Source: Hesseltinella vesiculosa (taxonomy: Eukaryota; Mucoromycota; Mucoromycetes; Mucorales; Cunninghamellaceae). Taken from it: 64,000 bases of DNA. The DNA lies in assembly GCA_002104935.1 (NCBI GenBank), contig MCGT01000020.1, positions 124,001 to 188,000 on the forward strand. The letters are read 5' to 3'. Both the position numbers and the translations under genes were made by a program. Of this stretch, positions 47,632 to 59,002 are shown piece after piece. A model generated the notes under the pieces. It saw nothing but the letters and a program-made list of their open reading frames with translations, did no database searches and was not told the origin of the DNA. Position 1 is the stretch's first letter. The number at the start of each line of letters is the position of its first letter.

Positions 47632-48679
47632 TTATTGGCGCTCCATCAATTTGCCAACTAAATCCTGTTGCAGTTTGTTGCGACGGTTGGTTTCTTCCAA
47701 GGAGGTGATGCTGCGAAGGTCATTGACAATATCTTTTGTCTTGCCGAAATACACTTCTTGGAGTGAGTGGCGCATCTTGGACTCCATTTCTTCCACCATT
47801 CGTCCAACATTTGCAATATGAGCCGAAGGATCGTCGACTGGATGGTCTTGCTCCATCTACAAAATCATAAGAGCCTGATGGGAAGGGGTCATTTTTTATA
47901 CGCTTACTTGACGAGTCATGCTGCCACTTAGGTTGATATTGCCAGATACTTGTGTGTCGGTGATCATGTACAGCATCACGGTGGAAGTGAGCTTGTAATG
48001 GGCATTGCGGCCACGCTCTTGCACTTCAAACACATGGATCGAATCCCAGGCACCCTTCATACGACGCACGCCATCGCCCACTATCACAAAAAAGTGAGCA
48101 AGGGCGACAACGAGGGTGAGTATAAGGTCAGGGTTTACCTTTTTTAATCAGGACAACCATCGCAAATTTATCTTCAATGTCAAAGGTATAGACAGACGAC
48201 ACACCGCCTTCATAGTACAGTTCTCGGTAGGTATCAAAAGCATCGTTGGCTGCCACCTCCAGCTTGCGTAGTGTAGGTGAAGGAAGAGCGCCATCTTGTA
48301 ATGGAGGATCGTATTCATTGCTCCATGGCGATCTGTGTTGGCCCACCAGAAGAAAAGATGAGCATCTCATAGCCAGCCTTTTTCCTTTTTCTTTACCTGT
48401 ACGAGTCGCCATCACGGTTATAGTCGCACACAAGATAGTCTTTTCCCGACTTTGTGCATTGCTTGACCTTGAGGGGTTGGTCGATAGCCGAGAGTAGTTC
48501 ATCGACAAGGTCGGGATGGACCAAATCCAAGAGCTTGGCCAGGTTCTCTTCGACGTTTTGAGGCGGCAGACGTCTCATCAAATCCAAGGCACAGTCGTAT
48601 TGATCAGCCTATACATTGAAATGCAAGCCATCCCTTAGTCTTCTCTTCTCGATGCCTGTTTTTTCGTTTGCTTTACCAT
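47632..48679 (-). CDS. CAP2: F-actin-capping protein subunit beta
   Basis: Five exons (48677-48679, 48397-48608, 48139-48332, 47908-48080, 47632-47856) give 268 residues. The capping heterodimer binds actin barbed ends. Motifs: [89 protein letters not shown] and [20 protein letters not shown], with [19 protein letters not shown] near the C-terminal third. Exon 1 appears to code only for the initiator Met: ATG is followed at once by GTAAAG, and the next exon opens with ADQYDCALD. Length and order match CapZ beta. Confidence 0.93.
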
Positions 48680-50200
48680 GATGGAATGCTTTTAATTGGT
48701 TGTATAAAAAAAAAGATGAAAAAGGTGCCGTTCCCACTGAGCGCGCACTTTTTTATAAAAAAAGAGAGAGAAAAAAAAAGTCACTCAAAAACCCCGTTGT
48801 TGCCTTGCTATGGTGCAGTATGCAATCGTCTATTTCAAAGCAGAGCTCCAGCGACTGTCGATCCATTGTCATTATTGGGCTCGTTATAGTGCAAGGGATG
48901 AACAACTGCGGAGGCATCTCCCCTAATGAAGCGCGGGGCCTGTCGAGGATGACTCGGCTGGAAAGTCCCGTATTTGGAAGGGCCTTCGAGCCGCCATTGA
49001 ACACTTTGCTTTTACACAAGCGTCATTTTGCAGTTTCTCTCGCCCACTCGCAACAGATACCCTGTGCAGCGATGTTCTAACTCAAGCTAAAAAAAAATCA
49101 ATCTGAGCACAAGAACAGTCAAGAAGCTCTGAATAGTCGCCGGCGTTTGCATTTTGGCTGGCCGTTGCTTTTCTCTTTTTTAATGGGGAGGTGTCAAAAT
49201 TAAATCATACAACTTGGCTGGGAGTCTCCACCGACTGACTTTTTGTATTTCAGCATAACCATCGTGTCATGGATTTCTGCTCGCATGCGAAATTCCACAA
49301 GGATTCATTTACCGGATTTCCGCCATCATTTGGCGGGAATCAGGTTTTTAGTTGAGCCGTGAATAAATTTTTTTAACAGGCAAACCAATCAGTCGAACCG
49401 CTAAAATATATACTAGTGCGCGCGAAAGTTTAATCAAGTGCACGCAAAACCAGTTTTGCCACTTCCAAAGGACCTACATTTTTGAGCTACTTTTGTCAAG
49501 CCAAGCTGAGCAGAGTGACATTGAAACAGGCACGACATCAAAAGAAGATACTACCAGCATTAGAGCCGTTTGTAAAGGGTGATATTGACTTTTGGATTAC
49601 TTTTAATATCGAGGTTTAAGTAACCAGCATTGTGCGGAAATTGAATTTGACTACCAGTTTCTACATTTCCATTTTGAAAAAAAGATGCTACTACTCAGCA
49701 CTTTTGAGTGTTAGATTTACCTAAAATTTTGATAGGGAGCTCAAATGCAGAAATGATGATGGTGCTGAAAAACTCAAGTCGATTGGTGAAGGTCGCCCAG
49801 CCAACTTTCGATCAGTATTATTTTGACACCTCCGATTCACCAGCTTAAAAAAGCGAAAAATCGGCCATTTTTGATTTGAATGAGGAGTTTCAGAGAATAC
49901 ACGGACAAAAATGTTACACTGGGCTTGGAATCGTCCAATAAAATGGATTTCCTGTTTTTGGAATTTTCATCTAACATCACCCATCCGGGTTCATGTCTCT
50001 CAAACCCGGATGCAAAAAAAAGGGGAGGCTGATAAAACATTTTTGTTTTTTCTTCTTCTTTACTACTGTATAATATTTCTTCCTTTTTTTGTCAATCGCA
50101 CTAGTTGCTTTATTATGTAAGCTGTAGTATGAGCTCACATAATAACCACTCTATTTATTTTTATGCTGTATTAATATCTTGTTTCCCAATTTATTACAGC
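48680..50200. other. Gene-poor stretch with small hairpins
   Basis: About 1.5 kb without a supported gene. It contains the CAP2 promoter, a GATTTCCGCC/GGCGGGAATC hairpin (49315-49324 with 49332-49341), a perfect 10-bp stem (49982-49991 with 50003-50012) and AT-rich segments. Short ORFs at 48700-49080 lack family motifs. Confidence 0.5.
49982..50012. repeat. Perfect 10-bp inverted repeat (hairpin)
   Basis: CATCCGGGTT at 49982-49991 and AACCCGGATG at 50003-50012 are exact reverse complements around an 11-nt loop. The spot is GC-rich in an AT-rich neighbourhood. No T-run follows directly, so it is not a classic terminator-like element. Confidence 0.7.
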
Positions 50201-52240
50201 ATGTCATCCCGCAGTCTTAGCCGCCTTGTGAATTCCTCAATTGAAAACTTTATTGCAAGGCAAAACGCGGAAACCAGTTACAGGTTTCCAATAACCGAAC
50301 CCCACCCTCGTTTGGAGCCAGCAGATCCTGCAGTTACTGCGCCAGCACCCTTCGCTCGCTGTAGCGATTGCAAGTGTAAACGGCCTTTAGTGCATTTTGA
50401 AGGACGCAGATGCTGGTATCTCACTTGTATCCGTTGCCGAAACAGTAGCACCCAGCAAAGATCCCCCCCCCCCGCCAGAAGCAATGATAAACTGGGATGA
50501 GCTGGATGAGTTTTACTCCCAATTCCGTCATAATCCTTCCCTACCGATCAATATGCACCTTCCAAGCAACTTTGTCGACATGCCAGTTGGCGAGATCGTG
50601 CGTCGTTTTATTGTGCACCTCTTTGATGTATCAGGCTACGAGTTTTATTTGAAGCTGATCCATGATCCTTCAAGACGCTCCGCTATTGCCTTTTACGCAT
50701 CCTGTAGAAACTCAAGCGACTTTCAACAACAAATCCCAGGTAAATGTGGCAATGCTGGGTACGCGTAGTACTCATCCACCAAAAGCCTTGGTTGTTTATC
50801 CTGGCGTCATAACCCATCATGAACCTGCATTGCCTGTTCCTGGTGATGTGATGACTACGAATGCCTTGTTCCTATGGCTTTTTGCCGTATGCATCGTTGC
50901 CCTGTTGCCTTGCATTACTTTGCGAACTATCAGCCTCCTTGCGCCTCTTGCCTCTGGTCTGCGTTGCTTTATTGCCGCTGTTAGGACATGCTTGCTGTAC
51001 TTCTCGACTGCTTTCGTTCAAGTCCTTTTGCGAAGTATCAGCCTCCTTGCGTCTCTTGCCTCTGGTTTGTCCTGCCTTGTTGCCGCAGTTTGGACATACA
51101 GCAGCTTATTGCTGTACTTCTTGGTGGTTTTCGCTCTGGTCTTTTGTTCAGTCATTTTGCAACAAGCCATTGAAGGCATTGTCCTGCTGGTTGTGGCTCT
51201 CTCACCTGTGGTCCAAGTTCTTTCCCGGCTCGCCTGCTCATTGTTGGCTCGTTTTATTCGTTGGCTCATTCCTCTTATTGTCCTTGCCTTGAAAAAGCTC
51301 ATCCAATTTGGATTATTCGTTGCCCCGCTCGCGAGGAATTTCCTGTTGAACCTCTTCGATCTCGCTGCCCTACTTGTTGATGCAGTGGACGAATGCTTAC
51401 TGTACGAAGCAAAACAGCCCTCGGAAAACCCCATGACCTGGCCCATGAGCATACCAATGACCGAGACATGGGAATCTTGCCTACCCACTAGAACATCCTC
51501 AACATTACCGCCCATATGCCCGAACCAACGGGCCACCCTTGGCCACCTTGTCCTTGCCCAACCTTGCCTTATCGTCCCCTTGACGGCGAAAAGTACGAGA
51601 TTCGTACAGTCCGTGCCTATGGCTGTGCTGTAGACTTTTTGGTGGTACCTGTAAGAATAGCTAACATAAAGGCGACTATACGCTGACCATTTTTACTATT
51701 ACTTTACCACACAGCCCTCCGTTGAAAGAAGGATGTTTGAGGATGAATGTGACCATATGCGATGGGAATTGGTCAGGCGAGAGAAACAAAGGAAGAAAAT
51801 GCAGCTACAAAAAACCGTCAAAAAAATTACTTTTTTTTTCTCCACTTTACGATTAGATCCGATGACGTCAGGTAACTGAAGAAGTGATTGACTAGGTGCC
51901 TCTCTTCTTGACACTTAGCAGATGGACAGTCCTTTGGTCAATGATGGCATAGGCAGTACAAAATCTTTCGACTTACTGGTCACATTGGGCTCCTTGAATA
52001 GTGAAAAGGACACTTTAGTGGATCAAAACCAATGTCAAATGTAAGCACCTTATCTTCACTCTTTTTTTATTTTTTATCGCTCCTTATTCCTGGCATAAAT
52101 GGAATGGTTTGCCGGCAACAGACCATTGTATTTTATGCCAGCAGAATTGCACCCTTTTGAGTTGAATGTTTTCGATCTTTCTTGTTCAATTCAGATATCT
52201 TGAAAGTGAAGCTAATTATTATAGCCTTGTTGAAATTAAA
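50201..52240 (+). pseudogene. Lineage-specific zinc-ribbon/membrane gene, apparently frameshifted
   Basis: ATG 50201 opens MSSRSLSRLVNSSIENFIAR and then a compact Cys cluster CSDCKCKRPL with CIRCRN (a possible zinc ribbon). At a run of 11 C (50463-50473) this frame runs into an early stop, while another frame continues with AMINWDELDEFYSQFRHNPS and a well-formed segment up to SDFQQQIPG. A third open frame (to 51633) encodes several Leu/Val/Ala-rich membrane spans. Further exon-like pieces follow: VRAYGCAVDFLVVP, then ERRMFEDECDHMRWELVRRE after an intron ending at 51713, then MDSPLVNDGIGSTKSFDLLV from 51922. At least two frame changes are unexplained by obvious introns, so it is either decayed or spliced in a way I cannot resolve. 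The family is not recognised. Confidence 0.45.
50921..51120. repeat. Imperfect tandem duplication, period 108 bp
   Basis: The segment from TGCGAACTATCAGCCTCCTT (50921) to TTGCTGTACTTC (51003) recurs from TGCGAAGTATCAGCCTCCTT (51029) to TTGCTGTACTTC (51120), with small changes and a short insertion. The 108-bp period is a multiple of three and stays in the long open frame, duplicating a membrane-span-like segment. Confidence 0.75.
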
Positions 52241-52889
52241 AGTACGTTATTGTCCATCTCTGTGATATTTGATCAGATCGCCTGGGGATCGATCCCCTGA
52301 GGAAAATGGCCGAATCTTCCTTTTTTTTAGCTGGGCCATTGGCGGTATCAAAACGACAATGGCCAAAAGTTGGCTGAGCAACCTTCACCAACCGATGTGC
52401 TTTTTCCAGGATCATCATCGTTCATGTATTTGCGCATTTTCTCAAAATGCCACATCGATATAATGATTCGAAAGTGCTGTATAGCAGATGCTTTTTTTTT
52501 CAATTCCCTACCGACAAAAAATCGAAAAAAAACGTCAACCAGCAATTTTCAGGCGCCGACGTCCACAGCCCACTCTTGGGACAAAAAAAGATGGTTGCCA
52601 ACCTAGCAAGTCTGGGCTAGGCAACTGAGGTGGTCTCGGCCGGGGCAACCCCACGCTCTAAAGCAATGACAAACACAATGGAAACCAAGACAAGGCGTCT
52701 GCTTAGATGAATGGTCGTGACGAATTACGCTCTGGTCGCAAGCTGTCCGTGAGGCCAGCGTTCTTATGCAAGTCCGCTCGGCACGTGTGGCTTATGAAAA
52801 ACGTCTGGTTTTCTTATTTTTTTTTCTTTTTGTTTGGGCCCTTTTTTCTTTTTCTTTCCTCCTCTTTCATTTATCTTTTGAACTTAACC
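52241..52889. other. Intergenic region upstream of RPS21
   Basis: No gene is supported. A stretch at 52368-52430 shows diverged similarity to 31281-31345. A T-rich tract just upstream of RPS21 (52806-52880) is probably promoter or 5' UTR. Confidence 0.5.
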
Positions 52890-53297
52890 ATGGAAAACTC
52901 TGAAGGTAGACTCGTTGACCTCTACATCCCCCGCAAGTGGTACGTTTCCAGCCATACAGAATCCTATAAAAAAACCAGACGGAAATAGAACGAAACCATT
53001 TATTTTTTGTAACCTGTTTTTCTTTTAGCTCTGCCACCAACCGCTTGATCACTGCCAAGGACCATGCTTCCATCCAACTCAACATTTCCGATGTCGATGC
53101 TGAAGGCCGTGCCTTGAACACCTTCTCCACCTATGCTCTCTGTGGTTTTGTTCGCAAGGAAGCCGAAGCTGACGACTGCTTGAACCGTTTGGCCAGCCAA
53201 GACGGCTGTAAGATTCATTTCTTTCTTTAAAATCACTTTTGACATTGACCACTCTTTTCTCTTAGTCTTGAAGAACGTCTGGTCTTACCAACAATAG
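52890..53297 (+). CDS. RPS21: 40S ribosomal protein S21 (eS21)
   Basis: Three exons (52890-52939, 53029-53207, 53266-53297) give 86 residues. The sequence begins [20 protein letters not shown] and continues [40 protein letters not shown] and [12 protein letters not shown], the standard eS21 order and length. The protein sits on the solvent side of the 40S body. Codon use is biased like RPS5. An AATAAA word at about 53345 is a likely poly(A) signal. Confidence 0.95.
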
Positions 53298-53821
53298 ATT
53301 GTATCTATCCATTCCTTTGTTTTAGCACAATCCTTTTGGCTTCAAATAAAAAAGAACTCTCAAAAACAAGCCGTCGAGTGTTGCAATGAAAGTGGGCATG
53401 TTGCTCCAGAGTTGTCAGTGGCCCTGACTGAGAAGGAGTGGTGTTGCAGTGTTTAACAAGATGCCTCGTTTTCTATGCCTGACGTTTGGGCCGCGTGATG
53501 CAATCATGGCACCGAAATCCAAGGCGACATAGCGCAGCGCGGGTTTTTCTTTTCCATTGAATAAAATAATAAACGTCGCCCCCTTTTTTCCACTTGCCTC
53601 TTCTCTTTCGTGCTTTCATTGCCTGAGCCGAGATCTCTAACATATAATAGGTACGCGTGCATTGCCATGGCTGCGTCACTGACCTTCTTTTCATGAAGAG
53701 GGCTCTCTCTTTCTCTCTTTCTCTTCTCCCTCTTTTTTTTTTTTTTTTTTTTTTTTCATTAACTAGGAATCGTAACGGACGAGAGCCGGCAGTCTGTGTT
53801 CCAGCAAGCTCTCTTTCATCA
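53298..53821. other. Intergenic region
   Basis: Downstream of RPS21 and upstream of the cullin start. It holds a CT-rich tract with a T-run (53700-53758) typical of a promoter or 5' intron. No gene is supported. Confidence 0.5.
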
Positions 53822-56800
53822 ATGTCAGCCACCACTACTCCTGCCTATACACCTACTCCGATTTCCAAACGACGATCGCTGGTCGAAGACAATGTGACTG
53901 ACCGCACGCTGGTTAAGAAACCAAAGCATCCCAGCATCGCTCCCGGGTCATCCACAGCCGACACCTCATCCATGGCCAACGCTTCTGCTCCCATCGATAC
54001 CTTGCTCTCTCATGAATGCTTAGATCTTGCTCCTTATTCCAAGTCTACCCTGGCTTTTACCCCTTCCCATCCCAGCGACACGATCACCATGGAGCAAACC
54101 CGAGGTAGTATAAAAACGAGCGCCCCTCACGTTCTGATCCACTTTTGATGGTAGTGTTTGAACACAAACCAGACACTGTCGACAAGTTTTTGGCCCGGAT
54201 CGCTTTAATTGTACAAACCACAATGACCCAAGACCAATCGCAAACCAAAATGGCAGCGCGCACGGTAACCTCTTTTTATTATTTTACAGCCTGTGTGCCC
54301 TTACTGATCTCCATTTTCCTTGTTGTGCAGGCGTTTTTACAGTGCGAAGACCTTGGCTTGGATGAAAGGATCTATCACCTCGTGATCGAAGGTCTGAATG
54401 AAGCCATCAAGGTTTTATTAGCCGAACTAGATCAGTAGGGGACCCAAAGACAGACAGGAGGCAACGGACTGATCCGTCTTTCCTTTTTGTTACTGCGCTA
54501 CAGAAGCGTCCATGACAACGCAGATCTTTTGGACCTGTGGCTGATCCAATGGCATACGTATTGTCGTCGGCTGGCACGGGTCAATTTTATCTTCGATGTC
54601 GTCAACTATCCCTATGTTATCAAGCAAACCCGGTATACCTCGCTAAAGTAAGCACCCTTTCCTTCTCTCTTTTGTCCCTCACCGGACCTTCTAGTGACCT
54701 TGGCCGAAGATTGTATGCGGATGCACTCTGCAAAAAAGAACACTTGACCCAAGCGGTTATCCGCGACACCATCGTCATTCTGACCAACTACAGGTAAGAG
54801 GGAAGCTATGATGAAGAGCGGGTGAGCTTATTCTTTCTCTCTTTTTTGGACGAGATAGACGCAGAACCGTCAAAGACAAGTCTCAGCTAGTAAAGACGCT
54901 GCAGCTTCTCCACCGAGACTTCTGGCCTATGATGCCCCAGTTCAACCGTGCCTTGGTCGATGCTTCTCGCCACTACTTTGATCTCAATGCCAAGCGTGGG
55001 CTGGACGCCATGACCATGAGCCGATACCTGACATTTTGCTTCAAGCTCATTGTCTTGGAACAGTCTTTGCAGCACGAGCTCCAACCATTCCTCGCTGAAA
55101 CGCAACCGGTTGTCTTACGTATCGCCTCGGAATCCCTCATCCTGAACCATCTCGATACCATCCTGAAAGGTAAACGAGGCGTGGATCCTCACACTGAAGC
55201 ATGAGCTAACGTCTCGGAGGGGGGGTTTCCTCGAATGAATAGACTTTGTACTGCTGATACAGAACCAAACGCTGCTAGGACATCTTTATTGCCTCGCGCT
55301 GCAATTCGACCAGGTGGCCAAAATCCAAGATGCATTTGCCAACCATGTCAAGGTAGATATATATATGTATATATAAAGTCGCTAGCATGCTCATTCAGAT
55401 CTTTCATTTTACCCACTAGGACAACTTGCGCAAATTGGTGATCGTGGACGACCTACGCACGATCCTGCATTCATCATCCCAGTGCCTGCAATTTGTAACC
55501 AACATCCATCGATTCAGGCTGGAAATGCAACTGGTGATCGAGACCGCCTTCATGAACGATTCAGCGTTCACCGGCTCCCTAAAGGACGGCCTTGAAACCA
55601 TCATCAATGAACACTCGTCGCTGGTAGCCGATTGTATCGCCCACTTTTTTTACTATTCCCTCCTTCTCAAGGCCAATGTAGTACAAAGCAACGTCTGCCG
55701 AAGAGTTGATGCTGACTTTTTTTTTATTTCCTATTTAGACCACTACGCCTGATGATACCATTCATGCCATGCTATCCCTGGCGTTGGAGCTATTTCGGAG
55801 TGTTCAGGCCAAGGACGTATGCCGTGCCCAACTCCAAGTGCTGCTAGCCAAAACCCTGCTTTGGGACGACTCGCCAGATCTGACCATGATCACCTTTTTG
55901 GTCGAAAACTTACGAGATGGTAAAGTGAGCCGGTTGATGCAAAGGTCCTTATTTTTTTTTTAAAAGAGTGTGGTAAGGAGTTTGTTTTGGATCTGCTTGC
56001 CATGGTGGAGGATGTCTCGGCGTCCAAAAAGCTGTCTTTGCAGTTGATAGAAAAAAAAGCGGTAAGACAAAGAAGCCAATCTGACCTTGATGAGCAGAAG
56101 AGACCCCCTGATTTTTTTTTTACCGGCGCTTAGACGCAGATCTTGCACCCTGTGCTGGTGCAGAACAAGCATTGGCCTTTGAGAGCTTTCTGGGGCCAGA
56201 AATCCCAAATCAAGCGTCCTAGCCAGGTAAAGCTGTCGTAAAAAAATGGATCCCCATTCGCTCAACTTTTTTTATTATCAAGCTACGAGAAGAAAAGGAC
56301 GACTTCTGCGAGGCATACAAGCATGATTTCCCTAAGCGACGATTATATTGGATCCCATCCCTTGGCACCACCCTGACTACAGCCTACTATCTCCATGGCC
56401 AAATCAACCTGCACACAACAGAAATCCAGGCCGTCTTGCTGCTCTTTCTTGCAAAACACAGCCAATCCCGATATACGCCGTCCGCCCTCGGCAAACGCAA
56501 TGGCATCTGTAAAGAACAGAGCAGAAGGAACCGGCCGCGTCTCACCTTTTTTCTCTTCCCAAGACCAAAAAGATATTTATGAGCATCTCAAACCACTGTG
56601 CATGCCCAGCCTGCCGTTGGTGACACATGATGCCTACTTGGACAAGGACAAGAGCCACCCAATGGACACCTACCGGCTGAATCTCGACTTTATTCCCACC
56701 CAGCCTTTTGCCTCACTGGTGGACGACTCTTTGATACCCGGATGCCTGAAAGTCAGTGATACGCACGAGACCGAAAAACACGTACTCTTTTCCCGGCAGC

Positions 56801-57106
56801 AAAAGGTAAGGTGTCCATCGTCCTGACGGCCGCTGACCTATTTTCTTCTTCAGCTCGAGGCTGTGGTGATGAATATCCTGAAAGCCAAACGGACATGCAC
56901 TTTTAATGAACTGCAAGAACTCGTCCTGGCACGCAAGGGGAGACCATGGGCCACCTTTAAAAACCTGATAAAGCCAGCTTTGAACACGCTTGCCGATCGG
57001 TAAGACAAAGAGTGCGAGAGCTGCTCAAGCTAACCTCCTTCCTCTTCTTTCAAGCGGTTTGGTCGTTAAAAAAAATGACACCCATTCTTACCAATACCAA
57101 GAGTAA
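53822..57106 (+). CDS. Divergent cullin (CUL4-like) ubiquitin-ligase scaffold
   Basis: Fifteen exons join in phase to 817 residues: 53822-54104, 54155-54264, 54331-54434, 54504-54647, 54695-54793, 54859-55169, 55243-55352, 55420-55677, 55739-55919, 55967-56061, 56134-56226, 56283-56508, 56564-56805, 56854-56999, 57055-57106. A Ser/Pro/Lys-rich N-terminus (KRRSLVEDN and KKPKHPS) precedes helical cullin repeats (VNFIFDVVNYPYVI, FWPMMPQFNRALVDASRHYF and TAFMNDSAFTGSLKDGLETI). The homology region gives LFRSVQAKDVCRAQLQVLLA for the usual LFRYI..KDVFE...LAKRLL, and ECGKEFVLDLLAMVED. The winged-helix end has NILKAKRTCTFNELQELV (the neddylation-type Lys is kept; the usual Arg is Asn) and GLVVKKNDTHSYQYQE in place of the common YxYVA ending. 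It is more diverged than typical. The N-terminal extension suggests CUL4, but that is inference. Confidence 0.82.
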
Positions 57107-57279
57107 CCATGGATAAAGACGTGCCGTATCATGAAACCATCCCGTCCACTCTGCATTCATAAACCATCTGTATCCATTGACATGTCAATGTCTCTTTTTT
57201 TTTTCAAGCATCCCATTCATTCCGGTTGTAGTTGAAACCTACCACTCTGATTTTAGCACCTAACCCTATCTCATTGCTC

Positions 57280-57601
57280 TTAGCCATCACGTGGTGAGGT
57301 AAACTGGTAGAGAAGCCAGAGGGTGGCTTTGAAAAAAGAACATGAGCCTCGACAGCCTGAACGCTTTGGGTAAAAGTAATGTATGGTCAATGATCGCGGT
57401 GCCAGCCAGGCTTCGTCGTAGCTCTTGATCATCCAAAAAAAAAAAAAAAAAAAAAATAGCTGGCACTCTTTCTCTTTGCAACATGCGAACATGAACCATG
57501 GCATCCCTTTGATCATGGTATTTTTTAGAGAATCTGCGGCGATGCTGATAGCCCGCTTCTCTCATCCGTTGACGGTGAGTTTCTGAGAATGGAAAAGACA
57601 T
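57280..57601 (-). CDS. Possible small basic protein (92 aa)
   Basis: Two exons (57467-57601 and 57280-57423) could join in phase 0. Exon 1 starts at a true ATG with MSFPFSETHRQRMREAGYQH and continues RRRFSKKYHDQRDAMVHVRM, very rich in Arg/His. The intron holds a T-run of about 20 on the coding strand. The donor GTGCCA is weak. The second exon reads SYDEAWLAPRSLTIHYFYPK. The family is not recognised. It is convergent with the cullin gene. Confidence 0.32.
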
Positions 57602-57612
57602 GGAAGGAAAGA

Positions 57613-57792
57613 TCAGAGGTCAACAGCTTGGGCAGCGGCTGCCCCGAGCTTCGAGTTGCCGTTTTCCTGAAGGTGCTGTCCGCCAAAAATCAAAAAGAGA
57701 AAGCCTTTGAGGATAGCCTCTGTCGGCCGTCGGTCAAGAGATGTGGAGTGTGAAGAGGGCCATAGACCGCGCCTGTAATGAAATGGCGCCAT
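57613..57792 (-). CDS. Possible very small hydrophobic-core ORF (59 aa)
   Basis: An ATG at about 57792 opens MAPFHYRRGLWPSSHSTSLD, then AILKGFLFLIFGGQHLQENG, ending in AAAAQAVDL. One short hydrophobic segment is flanked by basic residues, which could fit a small mitochondrial protein. No family is recognised. It could also be 5' sequence of the neighbouring small gene. Confidence 0.25.
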   Translation of the reverse strand: MAPFHYRRGLWPSSHSTSLDRRPTEAILKGFLFLIFGGQHLQENGNSKLGAAAAQAVDL

Positions 57793-57916
57793 CTTTTGCA
57801 AATGAAATCATGCAGAAAACGTGCAATCTGAAAAAAAAAAAAAAAAAAAAAAAAAAGGCCGCCCAGAATCAGAAGGTCATTCTTTGCTCATTCATTCATA
57901 CCATCATCCAACAGCC

Positions 57917-58704
57917 ATGAAAGATATTGGAACCATCGAACAAGCTGATCTTGCCAAACCTGAATTTTACAATCTGCTGGCACAGCAAATCTTTGCTATT
58001 ACTGAAGATCAAACGTTCTGGGTACAGACGATCAGAGTAACATGCAGAGGCTTTTGACTAAAAGGATCTTCCTTGGTTTTCCAGGTAACGAATCTTGCCA
58101 ATGCATCGGCCGTGATCTTCCACGAATTGAACAGCCTGGACTTTTTCCAGCAGAAACCCATCAACTGGGCCGGCTTTTATTTGGTGGATCCCAAGAATGA
58201 TCAAAAACTGATCCTAGGACCCTTCCAGGGCAAGGTAAGTCACGGGAAAACAGGGACCGAGGCGGCTCTGTTGTCATCCAAACAGCAGTCCTCACGTCAC
58301 CTTTCCTTAGGTGGCCTGCACAGAAATTGTGTTTGGTAAGGGCGTGTGCGGCGCAGCGGCCGCAACAAGAGAAACGCAAGTTGTGCGCGACGTTCATCAA
58401 TTCCCTGGTCATATTGCTTGTGATTCCGCCTCCAACTCTGAAATTGTGGTGCCACTGGTGGTCAACAACGTAAGCCGAGACAAAGGGTGAAAGGGGGAAG
58501 CTTGGTACTTAAAAAGCTGAATGTCTGGGGATGATGTTTCCTAGCAAAACGACCTTACTCACCTCCTTGATTTTGCGTCATTTTTAGAAATTGGTGGGTG
58601 TGTTGGATATCGACTGTCAAGAAAAAGAAGGGTTTGATCAGCAAGACAAAGTTGGCCTGGAAAAGATCTGCCAGATCATCGTCGACCATTGCTCCTGGGA
58701 ATAA
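57917..58704 (+). CDS. Free methionine-(R)-sulfoxide reductase (GAF-domain fRMsr)
   Basis: Four exons (57917-58021, 58085-58234, 58311-58469, 58588-58704) give 176 residues. The enzyme reduces free methionine-R-sulfoxide with thioredoxin. The GAF fold is clear: INWAGFYLVDPKNDQKLILG, PFQGKVACTEIVFGKGVCGA (two of the conserved redox Cys), VRDVHQFPGHIACDSASNSE (the other conserved Cys) and IVVPLVVNNKLVGVLDIDC. All three Cys positions expected for catalysis and resolution are present. Length and motif order match yeast and bacterial fRMsr. Confidence 0.93.
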
Positions 58705-59002
58705 ATTGAAGCTTTTTTTTTTGGGTTGTTGCCTTTTTATTGTCACTGCCCATGCCCTTGTCGTATAATTTTAGCAAAAAAGGGGGGGCATCTCCTCACT
58801 TTTTTGTTCTCCCCTCTCACTGGCCCCCTCACTCACCTTTTTCTTTCTCTTGCTCCCCTTTCAATAAGAACCATTCCTCTCTCTTTTTTATTATTTTATC
58901 ATATTCTTTCACTTCAACTTCGTCTTCCCCTTTTTTCCCTCTCTCTCTTTTTTTTTTCTTGCTACCAGTTGACATCTTGGTGTGATTTTAACCTTTCATT
59001 GT

